Source: Christiangramia sabulilitoris
GTDB taxonomy: Bacteria > Bacteroidota > Bacteroidia > Flavobacteriales > Flavobacteriaceae
Assembly (NCBI RefSeq): GCF_007050985.1
Contig: NZ_VHSF01000003.1
Coordinates: 221,500-285,499, forward strand
DNA length: 64,000 bases
Reading direction: 5' to 3'
The position numbers were made by a program, and so were the translations under genes. Every line of letters begins with the position of its first letter. Positions within the stretch are counted from its first letter, which is position 1. The notes below the pieces were generated by a model. The model did no database searches. It had not been told where the DNA came from and saw only the letters and a list, made by a program, of their open reading frames with translations. This document shows positions 35,712 to 43,645 of this stretch, piece after piece.

Positions 35712-36956
35712 TTATTTTATAAAGCCAACTCCTGCGGTTGTATTAGTAAGGGTATCAACTAGAATAAACCTTCCATTAGCTCGATTATCATGATAACTAT
35801 CTGCAAAAATTGGTTTGCTTAATTTGATCTTTACGCTACCAATATCATTTAAACTTAAAGATGACACTTCTTCTTCCGCTCCAAAATTGGTATCAACATG
35901 ACCTTCAACTTTATCGATCTTAGCCAGTATACCATTTGTATTGTGCTGTAGCACATATTTAGTTCCCGGAACCAAGGCCTTATTGTCCATCCAGCAAACC
36001 ATTGCATCGAGGACTTTAGTTTCTTGAGGTACTTCATTCGATTTCACCAACATATCCCCTCTAGCAACATTAATATCGTCTGCAAGGCTTATAGTAACTG
36101 AACTACCTGCGGGAGCTTCATTAAAAGATTCAGTAAAAAACTGAATATCCTTAATAGTAGAAGTAGTTAAAGATGGAAGTACTGTTATCTCGTCACCAAT
36201 TCTAAAGCTATTCCCACTAATTTTACCGGCATATCCACGGTAGTCATGAAATTCATCGGTTTTTGGCCTGATCACTGTTTGAACTGAAAATCTGGCCTGA
36301 CTTTGTTCTTCAAAATCTTCAGCTTTTAGTGCCTCCAAATGTTCCAGAATTGTTTGACCATTATACCATGGCATCGCAGTAGATTTTTCCGCAATATTCT
36401 CACCCCAAAGTGCACTTACAGGAATAAAAGTTATCTTCTGATCTTTAAAATCACTTTTCGCTCTCAATTCTTCAAAGTCCTGAACAATTTCATTAAATAC
36501 CTCTTCGGAATAATTCACCAGGTCCATCTTATTTACAGCCACGATCACTTCTTTTATTCTCAATAAATTATTAATGAAGAAATGCCTGTAAGTCTGTTCG
36601 ATCACCCCTTTCCTGGCATCAATTAAAATGATCGATGTCTGAGAAGTAGAAGCTCCGGTCACCATGTTTCTTGTGTATTCAATATGTCCTGGAGTATCGG
36701 CAATTATGTAACTTTTTTTAGGTGTCGAAAAATAAATATGGGCTACGTCTATGGTTATACCTTGCTCTCTTTCGGCTACGAGACCATCTGTAGCAAGTGA
36801 AAAATCAAGATAATCAAGCCCATTTTTCTTACTCACTCTGTCAATTGCCTCAATTTTATCTGAAGTAAGCGATTTTGTATCGTAAAGCAACCTTCCAATA
36901 AGGGTACTTTTACCATCGTCTACACTTCCTGCTGTTGCTATTTTTAAAACTTCCAT
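35712..36956 (-). CDS. cysN: Sulfate adenylyltransferase GTPase subunit CysN
   Basis: 414 residues, an EF-Tu-like GTPase. G1 is AGSVDDGKSTLIGRLLYD, G3 DTPGH, G4 VNKMDLV. No APS-kinase (CysC) domain is fused at the C-terminus, which ends shortly after the third beta-barrel domain (NTTAGVGFIK). With CysD it makes adenosine 5'-phosphosulfate from sulfate and ATP, driven by GTP hydrolysis. It lies 110 bp after cysD, with repeat-like DNA between. Confidence 0.96.
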   Translation of the reverse strand: MEVLKIATAGSVDDGKSTLIGRLLYDTKSLTSDKIEAIDRVSKKNGLDYLDFSLATDGLVAEREQGITIDVAHIYFSTPKKSYIIADTPGHIEYTRNMVTGASTSQTSIILIDARKGVIEQTYRHFFINNLLRIKEVIVAVNKMDLVNYSEEVFNEIVQDFEELRAKSDFKDQKITFIPVSALWGENIAEKSTAMPWYNGQTILEHLEALKAEDFEEQSQARFSVQTVIRPKTDEFHDYRGYAGKISGNSFRIGDEITVLPSLTTSTIKDIQFFTESFNEAPAGSSVTISLADDINVARGDMLVKSNEVPQETKVLDAMVCWMDNKALVPGTKYVLQHNTNGILAKIDKVEGHVDTNFGAEEEVSSLSLNDIGSVKIKLSKPIFADSYHDNRANGRFILVDTLTNTTAGVGFIK

Positions 36957-37066
36957 AGCCTCTCCCCGGCCCTCTCCAGAAGAGAGGGAGTTTTATGGGT
37001 ATTTTTTATAGTTAATAATATCATTTTAATAGGTTTTATATAGTCCCCTTGGGGGATTTAGAGGCA
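36957..37066. repeat. Repeat-like spacer between cysD and cysN
   Basis: Contains a purine/pyrimidine hairpin CCCTCTCCAGAAGAGAGGG next to cysN and the element AGTCCCCTTGGGGGATTTAG at 37037, which resembles the one at 23130. It is unusually long for a cysD-cysN junction; the two genes are normally adjacent. Confidence 0.55.
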
Positions 37067-37966
37067 TTAGAAATACCCCTGTTGTTTTCTTGTTTCCATC
37101 GCGGCTTCAGATCTTTTATCGTCAATCCTGGCTCCTCTTTCTGAAATTGCTGAATCTCTTACTTCCTGTATGATCTTTTGAACTGTATCAGCATCAGACT
37201 CTACAGCCGCTGTACAGGTTATATCACCAACAGTTCTGAATCTCACACGTTTTGTTTGTGTGGTTTCGTGATCTTCTTTGTAAACATATTCTGAGGCTGT
37301 CCAGATCAAACCATCTCTTTCAAATATTTCCCGGTCATGAGCAAAATAGATGGATGGTATATCAATGTTTTCCGATTCTATATAACTCCAAACATCCAGT
37401 TCAGTCCAGTTTGAAATTGGAAAAACTCTAACATTCTGGCCAATATCAATTCTCCCATTAAGCATGTCAAAAACTTCCGGACGCTGGTTCTTTTCATCCC
37501 ACTCTCCAAAATCATTTCTAACTGAAAAAATCCGTTCTTTAGCTCTTGCCTTTTCTTCATCCCTTCGGGCTCCGCCTATACAAGCATCAAATTTGAATTC
37601 TTCGATCGCATTCAAGAGGGTATTGGTTTGAAGAGAATTCCGACTGGAATATTTTCCTTTTTCTTCAATAGAAATTCCTTTATCAATATCGTCCTGAACT
37701 CTTCTTACGATCAGATTCAATCCAAGTTCTTTAACAAGGCGATTCCTGAATTCTATAGTTTCCGGAAAATTATGCCCCGTATCTATATGCATTAACGGAA
37801 AGGGGATTTTTGCCGGGTAGAAAGCCTTTTGGGCAAGTCTAACCAGTGTTATAGAATCTTTCCCTCCTGAAAATAAGAGTACCGGATTTTCAAATTGCGC
37901 TACCACTTCCCTGAAAATGTATATAGCTTCGCTTTCTAGTGTATTTTGATTTAAAATTGAACTCAT
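37067..37966 (-). CDS. cysD: Sulfate adenylyltransferase subunit 2 (CysD)
   Basis: 299 residues, the usual length. The PP-loop ATP-pyrophosphatase motif is LLFSGGKDSITLVRLA, followed by MHIDTGHNFPETIEFRN and FDACIGGARRDEEKARAKER. The C-terminus KQQGYF is the family's characteristic end. It adenylates sulfate together with CysN. It starts 10 bases after cysH. Confidence 0.97.
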   Translation of the reverse strand: MSSILNQNTLESEAIYIFREVVAQFENPVLLFSGGKDSITLVRLAQKAFYPAKIPFPLMHIDTGHNFPETIEFRNRLVKELGLNLIVRRVQDDIDKGISIEEKGKYSSRNSLQTNTLLNAIEEFKFDACIGGARRDEEKARAKERIFSVRNDFGEWDEKNQRPEVFDMLNGRIDIGQNVRVFPISNWTELDVWSYIESENIDIPSIYFAHDREIFERDGLIWTASEYVYKEDHETTQTKRVRFRTVGDITCTAAVESDADTVQKIIQEVRDSAISERGARIDDKRSEAAMETRKQQGYF

Positions 37967-37976
37967 TTATATCTTT

Positions 37977-38606
37977 TTACGCGTGTAAACCACATTCTCT
38001 GTTATCTAATACTTTAGTTGGATCGAAATATTTGAATTCGTTCGGTAATTCATTTTCCTTTAAATATTCATCAAGTTGATTATCTGAATAATGATAAAAT
38101 GGACTAACCTTTAATACTCCATCTTTACTATAACTCAAAATATCTATACTGTCTCTGAAAGCAGTCTGACCCTTTCTCAAATTGGTGAACCAAACATCCG
38201 GTTCATGTTCTGCCATTGCTCTTTGAAAAGGCTCCAGCTTCACCTGTTTTGTAAATTCAGCATGAAAAGAACTATCTACTGATGGAATCCCTCCATTAAC
38301 TGCATCTCTGTAGGCGGCTGTTTCAACAGGAGTATACAAGAAAATGTTCAGTTCCAAAGAATCGATTAATTCCTTGGCATGTTTGTAGGTTTGTGGTGTA
38401 TTGTAACCGGTATCACACCAGATCACTTTAATACCTGGTCCTACCGAATTACAGGCATAAATTATTGCAGCTTCATAAGGACGAAAATTAGTTGTAACCA
38501 CAGGTGATTTTGCTTCCTTAGTTGCCCACCTGATAATCTCTTCAGGTTTAGCCTTTTTGAATTTTTTATTCAGCTCTTTTAGCTCTGTATCATTTATCCT
38601 TTTCAT
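37977..38606 (-). CDS. cysH: Phosphoadenylyl-sulfate (PAPS) reductase-type CysH
   Basis: 209 residues from the ATG at 38606, two bases after the DUF2061 stop; an upstream ATG at 38639 would overlap that gene. The PP-loop family core is visible (VIWCDTGYNTPQTY, FTNLRKGQTAFRDSI), and the C-terminal catalytic motif ECGLH is present. The CC...CxxC cysteines that bind the [4Fe-4S] cluster of APS reductases are missing (EFTKQVKLEP instead of a CC motif), so the E. coli-like PAPS-using type is indicated. That type needs an APS kinase, which is not encoded in this window. Confidence 0.9.
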   Translation of the reverse strand: MKRINDTELKELNKKFKKAKPEEIIRWATKEAKSPVVTTNFRPYEAAIIYACNSVGPGIKVIWCDTGYNTPQTYKHAKELIDSLELNIFLYTPVETAAYRDAVNGGIPSVDSSFHAEFTKQVKLEPFQRAMAEHEPDVWFTNLRKGQTAFRDSIDILSYSKDGVLKVSPFYHYSDNQLDEYLKENELPNEFKYFDPTKVLDNRECGLHA

Positions 38607-38608
38607 AA

Positions 38609-38866
38609 CTATTCTTTCCCATATGGTATTAGATTCCAAATCCTTTCATGCCCGAAATACAGGATCATTTTTGTTACCAGTTCTACTGAACCAATAGCTA
38701 GGGCGGTCTCTATCTGCCCGGTAAGGATCCATGATATGATTATAGTATCTATAGTTCCAACTATTCTCCAACTTATCGTTTTCAAAATACTTCGAAAAGG
38801 GCGTTCAGTTGTTTTATCCTTTTTATATGTGCTTTTTGCGTTTGTATGATTTAGTAACATCAACAT
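38609..38866 (-). CDS. DUF2061 membrane protein
   Basis: 85 residues. An N-terminal cytosolic part is followed by the DUF2061 signature ILKTISWRIVGTIDTIIISW and a second hydrophobic segment (ALAIGSVELVTKMILYFG), ending HERIWNLIPYGK. Members are two-helix membrane proteins often encoded with cys genes, sometimes fused to CysC or CysN. A role in sulfate uptake or assimilation is suggested by context only. Confidence 0.85.
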   Translation of the reverse strand: MLMLLNHTNAKSTYKKDKTTERPFRSILKTISWRIVGTIDTIIISWILTGQIETALAIGSVELVTKMILYFGHERIWNLIPYGKE

Positions 38867-38982
38867 ATTCTCTTCATTAAAACTATAATCCTATCGGTTT
38901 ACTAGGTTTTAAACAAAACTAGACTTCACTATTTTAAACACCAATTATTTCTCTAATAAAAATCTTATTTTAACACTTCTCC

Positions 38983-39399
38983 CTATTGCAGGCTGGCAAT
39001 ATCTTCCAAAGTGTTTTCACCAAGTACCTGTAGTGAGGCGTCCCGAACCTGGATCATCAACTTATGAACTGAACAGGTGTTCTCATCCGGGCAATCATCA
39101 CATTTTTCATAGTAATTAAGGCTCACACAAGGGACCATTGCTATGGGACCTTCCAGCACACGGATTACAGCGGTCATCCTTATTTCACCAGGTTCTTTAA
39201 TAAGATAATAGCCTCCGCCCTTACCTTTTTTAGATCCGAGAAATCCCGATTTTCTCAACTCAAGCATGATGCTCTCCAGAAATTTCTGTGAAATATTCTC
39301 ATTTTCTGAAATCTCTGAAGCCTGGACCGGTTTCCTGTCTTTTTTCCTGGCGATATACGCCAGGGCCTTTATACCGTACTTGGTTTTTTTGGAAAGCAT
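38983..39399 (-). CDS. Rrf2-family transcriptional regulator
   Basis: 138 residues. The winged-helix N-terminus reads MLSKKTKYGIKALAYIARK, then ENISQKFLESIMLELRKSGFLGSKKGKGGGYYL (recognition helix and wing). Four Cys follow in CVSLNYYEKC...CPDENTC, which could bind an Fe-S cluster. By position between metZ and cysH it is a candidate repressor of cysteine/methionine genes, analogous to CymR of Firmicutes; this is inference. The AT-rich dyad CTAGTTTTGTTTAAAACCTAG at 38911-38931, upstream of DUF2061-cysH, is a possible operator. Confidence 0.88.
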   Translation of the reverse strand: MLSKKTKYGIKALAYIARKKDRKPVQASEISENENISQKFLESIMLELRKSGFLGSKKGKGGGYYLIKEPGEIRMTAVIRVLEGPIAMVPCVSLNYYEKCDDCPDENTCSVHKLMIQVRDASLQVLGENTLEDIASLQ

Positions 39400-39433
39400 G
39401 GGACGAATATAAAAATATTTTCACTTGCCTTCC

Positions 39434-40651
39434 TTAATTCTTTAATGCTGTCTTTAAATCATTAATAATATCTTCTATATATTCCAGTCCTACCGATATC
39501 CTTACCAGTCCGTCAGTTATCCCTGCTTCCAGGCGCTCATTTTCACTCAGTTTACTATGAGTTGTTGAAGCCGGATGCGTCACTATGGTCCGCGTATCTC
39601 CCAGGTTTGCGGAGCGTGTGCAAAGCTGAAGTTTATCAATAAACCTGCGACCTGCATCAATTCCTCCTTTGATCTCAAAGGCTACTACATTCCCGCCTAA
39701 TCTCATCTGTTTTTTAGCAACTTCATATTGCGGATGCGACTTTAGAAATGGATATTTCACATGCTCCTTTTGCTCTATTTCTTCTAGAAACCCGGCCACT
39801 TTCAGCGCATTTTCGCAATGCTTTTCTAAACGAACCGATAAGGTTTCCAGGCTTTTTGATAGTATCCAGGCATTAAATGGTGAAAGCGCCGGCCCGGTAT
39901 TTCTGCTGAACAAATAAATCTCTCTAATAAGATCTTCCCTTCCCACGGTAACGCCTCCAAGAACTCTACCTTGACCGTCGATTAATTTTGTAGCCGAATG
40001 TATAACCAAGTCTGCTCCAAATTTTATCGGGTTCTGAATATAGGGTGTGGCAAAGCAGTTATCGATGATCAAAATCAAATCATGCTTTTTCGCAATCTTA
40101 CCCAGGTTTTCAAGATCCAGAATATCCACACCGGGATTTGTTGGTGACTCTGCAAACAAGATTTTAGTTTCAGGTTTAATGAAACTCTCGATCGTTTCCG
40201 GTTCATTCACATCAAAATAGGAATGGGAAATATTCCATTTCGGAAAATACTTCGTGAACAGGCCATGAGTCGATCCAAAAACAGATCTCGCCGCAACTAT
40301 ATGATCTCCACTATTCAGCAAGGCGGCCAAAGTGGAAAATACTGCGGACATTCCGGTAGCAAAAGCATAACCTGCTTCTGCAGATTCCATTTTCACTATT
40401 TTCTCTACAAACTCCGAGGTATTGGGGTTGGTAAACCTACTGTATATATTACGCTCTTTCTCTTCCGCAAAACTCGCCCGCATATCTTCTGAATCCTCAA
40501 ACACATAACTCGAAGTTAGATATAGCGGCACCGAATGCTCCTGATATTGCGTTCTTTCACTTTGAGTACGAACAGCGATGGTCTCAAAATGTTCCTCATG
40601 ATGAGCATTAAGTCCGTTCTTCTCAGTTTCTATAGCTTGTAGGTTTTCCAT
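39434..40651 (-). CDS. metZ: Trans-sulfuration PLP enzyme, O-succinyl/acetylhomoserine sulfhydrylase-like (MetZ)
   Basis: 405 residues of the Cys/Met-metabolism PLP family. Cofactor contacts: YAFATGMSAVFSTLAALL, LFAESPTNPGVDILDL, and the PLP lysine in VIHSATKLIDGQGRVLGG. The sequence is closest by eye to MetZ-type sulfhydrylases; cystathionine gamma-synthase activity cannot be excluded. It starts 13 bases after metX, so metX-metZ are one transcript. With MetY it gives two homologous enzymes around one MetX. Confidence 0.85.
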   Translation of the reverse strand: MENLQAIETEKNGLNAHHEEHFETIAVRTQSERTQYQEHSVPLYLTSSYVFEDSEDMRASFAEEKERNIYSRFTNPNTSEFVEKIVKMESAEAGYAFATGMSAVFSTLAALLNSGDHIVAARSVFGSTHGLFTKYFPKWNISHSYFDVNEPETIESFIKPETKILFAESPTNPGVDILDLENLGKIAKKHDLILIIDNCFATPYIQNPIKFGADLVIHSATKLIDGQGRVLGGVTVGREDLIREIYLFSRNTGPALSPFNAWILSKSLETLSVRLEKHCENALKVAGFLEEIEQKEHVKYPFLKSHPQYEVAKKQMRLGGNVVAFEIKGGIDAGRRFIDKLQLCTRSANLGDTRTIVTHPASTTHSKLSENERLEAGITDGLVRISVGLEYIEDIINDLKTALKN

Positions 40652-40664
40652 GATAATTTCAATT

Positions 40665-41708
40665 TTATCGTGTAGTTATATTTACAGTATCAATGCTGCC
40701 ATCTCGCGTAATCCGTGATGAGTTATTATTCAGTATTGCCTTCGTTTGCTGAAAAACCGGTTTTAAAAAACTATTCAACTGCCCGGTTTCGATCAAAAAA
40801 GCATCATGACCATGAATAGACCTGATCTCATGAATGCTGATATTACCTTTTAACAGCGATAGTTCCACATAGGTATTCCAGTTCTCCTCGGCCAGGAAAA
40901 AAAGGTCTGAATTCACTGTTACAATATGGATATCACCTTTGATCCTGCTCGCCGCTTCCAGGTAATTCTGGGAGCCGTCACTTATATCTATAGTGGTGAG
41001 CAAATGGTTCATCAGTTTATAGGAAGGAAGGGTAAACCTGTTCTTAAGCTTTTCCCCATGATGTAAAAGCCAGTTCTCTACCTCAAAAGCCTGGTTGTCC
41101 TTATTTCGTTTACCTTCAAATTTTTGGGCCAGCGACTGCGGAGTGCGGTAAAAGGTCATCGCATGCATCCTTGCATCGTGAACCGGATCTAAAGAATTAT
41201 TCAGAATATGATCCTGGATCCTGCAATTCGCCACCAGCCAGTCTGTCGACTTATAATCGCAGGCAATGGGAATTATATTTTCAGCTAATTCCGGTTTAAG
41301 CGCTGCCAGCTCCCAGGCCAATGCTCCACCTATGCTTCCGCCTATGATTGCAAAAAGTTTAAGGATATTCAGCTTTTCCAAAGCCTGGGCCTGTATCTCA
41401 GCAATATCTCTTAATCTGAATTCCTTATAATTTTCAAAGAACTGATCTTCATGTCCTTTAAATCCGTTTCCCGGAATATTAAAAGCCAGCACACAAAACC
41501 TATCAATATCGATACATCTATTCTTACCAATAAGATCTTTCCACCAGCCTTTACTACCGGTCACCAGTGAGTTCCCGGTAAGTGCATGATTCACGAGAAT
41601 AATGGGGGCATCCGTTGGTTTTTTTCCGAAAAACTGGTAACTCAGGTGGATATCCTGAACCGTTCCTGCGGAATTTTTAAAGTTTTCTATTTTAATCTCT
41701 TGAAGCAT
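40665..41708 (-). CDS. metX: Homoserine O-acetyltransferase-type alpha/beta hydrolase (MetX)
   Basis: 347 residues. The nucleophile elbow is IIGGSIGGALAWELA (Ser in GGSIGG), and the catalytic His is in IRSIHGHDAFLIE near the C-terminus. The text ILVNHALTGNSLVTGSKGWW is typical of MetX. It activates homoserine with acetyl-CoA, or possibly succinyl-CoA since specificity varies in the family, for sulfhydrylation by MetY/MetZ. Confidence 0.92.
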   Translation of the reverse strand: MLQEIKIENFKNSAGTVQDIHLSYQFFGKKPTDAPIILVNHALTGNSLVTGSKGWWKDLIGKNRCIDIDRFCVLAFNIPGNGFKGHEDQFFENYKEFRLRDIAEIQAQALEKLNILKLFAIIGGSIGGALAWELAALKPELAENIIPIACDYKSTDWLVANCRIQDHILNNSLDPVHDARMHAMTFYRTPQSLAQKFEGKRNKDNQAFEVENWLLHHGEKLKNRFTLPSYKLMNHLLTTIDISDGSQNYLEAASRIKGDIHIVTVNSDLFFLAEENWNTYVELSLLKGNISIHEIRSIHGHDAFLIETGQLNSFLKPVFQQTKAILNNNSSRITRDGSIDTVNITTR

Positions 41709-41721
41709 CTAAGTAATTATA

Positions 41722-41905
41722 TTTATGTCATTTGGAACGAAGCGAAGAATCTCTTTGAATAATCAAAAGCATATTAGAGATTCTTCGCTTTTTTCATTAC
41801 ACTCTGAATGACAATTTTTTATCGTGTCATTCCGAACGAAGTGAGGAATCTCCTGAAAAGCCAAATTCTAAGAAATTCATCGCTCTACTTCGCTACGCTT
41901 TTAAT
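41722..41905. repeat. Dense array of intergenic inverted repeats between metY and metX
   Basis: Pieces include GTCATTTGGAACGAAGCGAA at 41728, AGAGATTCTTCGCTTTTTTC, GTGTCATTCCGAACGAAGTG at 41824, and a TTCGCTACGCTTTTAATGAC end. AGAATCTCT...AGAGATTCT forms a long hairpin (about 41748-41790) that could act as an intra-operon terminator or processing site. This family of TCATTC...GAATCTC repeats is dispersed through the window. Confidence 0.8.
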
Positions 41906-41913
41906 GACATTCA

Positions 41914-43206
41914 TTAAACCAATGATCTCTTTTTAATTTGGGCGAAAGCTTCTTTTAGATCAGACTTAAGATCTTCCACATCTTCCAATCCAACAGATAA
42001 CCTGATTAGATCTGGAGTCACTCCCGTAGACGCCTGCTCCTCCTCGGTTAACTGCTGATGCGTAGTACTCGCCGGATGAATAATTAGAGATTTGGTGTCC
42101 CCAATATTGGCGAGCAAGGAAAATACCTTAGCTTCATCTACCACAGTTTTTGCAGCTTCAAACCCGCCTTTCACCCCGAAGGTCACAAGTCCGCTTTGGC
42201 CCTCTGGCAGGTATTCTTTAGCCAGTTTATAATATTTACTGTTTTCAAGCCCCGGGTAATTCACCCATTCCACTTCTTCCTGCTCCTGAAGCCATTTCGC
42301 CAGTTCCAGGGCATTTTTACTGTGCTCTTTGATCCTGATCTTTAAAGTTTCTAGTCCCTGAATTATCTGGAAAGCATTGAACGGACTCAAGGCCGCACCG
42401 TAATCCCTTAAGCCTTCAATTCTAACCTTGGCAATAAAGGCTGCTTCCTCAAGAGCTTCGTGATAAACCAGGCCATGATAACCTGGAGAAGGCTCGGTGA
42501 ATTCAGGGAATTTTCCATTGGCCCAGTCAAAGTTCCCGGCATCGATGATCGCTCCACCCAGGGCAGTTCCGTTACCATTGATATATTTCGTTAGTGAATG
42601 CAGCACTATATCTGCACCATGCTCGATAGGGTTCAGCAGATATGGAGTAGCGACCGTGTTATCCACAATAAATGGAACTTTGAAAGCTTTTGCTTCTTTT
42701 GAAATGCCTTTAAGATCCAGCACATCAAGTTTTGGATTCCCCACAGATTCAGCAAAAAATACTCTTGTATTTTCCCGGGCTGCTTTGGTAAAATTTTCAG
42801 GATCTGTAGGATCTACGAAGGTGGTGGTAATGCCCAGGCGAGGCAGGGTATTCTTGAAAAGATTGTAAGTTCCGCCATAAAGACTATTCGAGGAAACTAT
42901 GTGATCCCCTGCTTTTAATAGAGTTAGCAACGCCGTACTGGTTGCAGCTGTTCCCGAGGCGGTAACTACTGCGGCTATCCCACCTTCCAGTGCCGCCAGT
43001 CGCTGCTCAAGAATATCCAGGGTTGGATTATTGATCCTGGTGTAAATAAATCCCGGTTCGGCTAATGAAAAAAGATTAGCGGCATGGTCTGAATTATTGA
43101 ACACGTAAGAAGTGGTCTGATAAATTGGAACTGCTCTGGTTCCTCCGTTCTGTGTAACATCGTGTCCTGCATGTAAAGCCTTGGTTGAAAAATTTTTAGT
43201 ACTCAT
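41914..43206 (-). CDS. metY: O-acetylhomoserine sulfhydrylase (MetY)
   Basis: 430 residues, the length of the larger OAH-sulfhydrylase subclass. The start STKALHAGHDVTQNGGTRAVPIYQTTSY, PLP-contact VTASGTAATSTALLTLL, DNTVATPYLLNPIEHGADIV and PLP-Lys HSLTKYINGNGTALGG are diagnostic. It makes homocysteine (or methionine) from O-acetylhomoserine and sulfide (or methanethiol). It is first in the minus-strand Met/Cys cluster and lies behind two tandem Met/Cys leader attenuators. Confidence 0.95.
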   Translation of the reverse strand: MSTKNFSTKALHAGHDVTQNGGTRAVPIYQTTSYVFNNSDHAANLFSLAEPGFIYTRINNPTLDILEQRLAALEGGIAAVVTASGTAATSTALLTLLKAGDHIVSSNSLYGGTYNLFKNTLPRLGITTTFVDPTDPENFTKAARENTRVFFAESVGNPKLDVLDLKGISKEAKAFKVPFIVDNTVATPYLLNPIEHGADIVLHSLTKYINGNGTALGGAIIDAGNFDWANGKFPEFTEPSPGYHGLVYHEALEEAAFIAKVRIEGLRDYGAALSPFNAFQIIQGLETLKIRIKEHSKNALELAKWLQEQEEVEWVNYPGLENSKYYKLAKEYLPEGQSGLVTFGVKGGFEAAKTVVDEAKVFSLLANIGDTKSLIIHPASTTHQQLTEEEQASTGVTPDLIRLSVGLEDVEDLKSDLKEAFAQIKKRSLV

Positions 43207-43241
43207 AATATTTGATTTTTAAAGTTGATTATTTCACTAAT

Positions 43242-43280
43242 AAAAAAGTCCCCTTGATTTGCTATTACCAGGGGGACTTT
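43242..43280 (-). terminator. Attenuator terminator directly upstream of metY
   Basis: On the minus strand AAAGTCCCC, an 18-base loop, GGGGACTTTTTT: a 9-bp stem plus U-tract, 36 bases before the metY ATG. The loop contains GGTAATAGCAAAT (43269-43257). Leader segment GCTATTACC (43331-43323) pairs with the loop over nine bases. An identical GTAATAGCAAAT (43386-43375) just before the leader start can pair with the same leader segment. This gives 1:2, 2:3 and 3:4 alternatives. Confidence 0.86.
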
Positions 43281-43305
43281 ATGAATTGAATATTTTAACC
43301 AGATT

Positions 43306-43374
43306 CTAAATTCTCAAGTTTTGGTAATAGCTACGCATGCGACACATACACATCACGTCCATACACATCATCAT
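43306..43374 (-). CDS. Met/Cys leader peptide, metY-proximal (22 residues)
   Basis: ATG at 43374, TAG at 43308-43306. The peptide begins MMMCMDV, continues MCMCRM (residues 8-13) and ends RSYYQNLRI: seven Met and three Cys among the first 13 residues. Such density by chance is very unlikely. Stalling in this run would mask the upstream GTAATAGC copy and free GCTATTACC (codons 14-17) for antitermination. It precedes metY by about 100 bases. Confidence 0.86.
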   Translation of the reverse strand: MMMCMDVMCMCRMRSYYQNLRI

Positions 43375-43462
43375 ATTTGCTATTACTCTATTTTTCATTT
43401 TTTGCTTTTATACTTTGGCTTCCCTTCGCCTGAGCTCCGAGTTACGTTAATTCAATTTTTTA

Positions 43463-43492
43463 AGAAATCCTTCGACTACGCTCAGGATGACA
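43463..43492. repeat. Short dispersed repeat between the two metY attenuators
   Basis: AAATCCTTCGACTACGCTCAGGATGACA, a version of the common Bacteroidota intergenic element TCATCCTGAGCGTAGTCGAAGGAT. It separates the tandem attenuators. Confidence 0.7.
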
Positions 43493-43503
43493 ATTTCGGG
43501 TAC

Positions 43504-43536
43504 AAAAAAAGCCGCTACGGTTGGCAGCGGCTTTTT
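43504..43536 (-). terminator. First attenuator terminator of the metY leader
   Basis: On the minus strand AAAAAGCCGCT, loop GCCAACCGT, AGCGGCTTTTTTT: 11-bp stem and U-tract, 22 bases after the first leader ORF. Leader segment GCAGCG (43578-43573) can pair with CGCTGC (43529-43524) in the 5' arm and loop. At six pairs this antiterminator is weaker than in the other three. Confidence 0.85.
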
Positions 43537-43557
43537 GCATGTATATCTTTTCAGTTT

Positions 43558-43626
43558 CTATGCAATAGAATGCGCTGCGGAGTTTTCCGGCATCATACAC
43601 ATCATATTACAAATTCTACTGATCAT
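43558..43626 (-). CDS. Met/Cys leader peptide, promoter-proximal (22 residues)
   Basis: ATG at 43626, TAG at 43560-43558. The peptide begins MISRICNMMCMMPEN and ends SAAHSIA: five Met and two Cys, clustered in residues 6-12. It is the first ORF after a good promoter, and its stop lies 22 bases before an intrinsic terminator. Same length (22 residues) as the second leader but different in sequence. Confidence 0.77.
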   Translation of the reverse strand: MISRICNMMCMMPENSAAHSIA

Positions 43627-43645
43627 TTTTTCACTATCTGAATTA

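Noticed and set aside
38607-38639. Longer cysH start at 38639
   Set aside because: It would overlap the DUF2061 gene by 31 bases, while the ATG at 38606 lies 2 bases after its stop and begins family-like sequence.
38867-38982. Leader attenuator or riboswitch before DUF2061-cysH
   Set aside because: Only an AT-rich dyad is present; no amino-acid-biased ORF, no terminator with U-tract and no SAM aptamer core.
41709-41913. Another leader-peptide attenuator before metX
   Set aside because: The hairpins there belong to dispersed repeats, and no short ORF enriched in Met, Cys or Thr codons was found.
43321-43641. Plus-strand ORF rich in His and Thr (THATHTHHVHTHHH)
   Set aside because: It is the antisense of the Met/Cys leader ORF: ATG and TGT codons read as CAT and ACA on the other strand. 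The minus-strand leader with terminator explains the sequence better.
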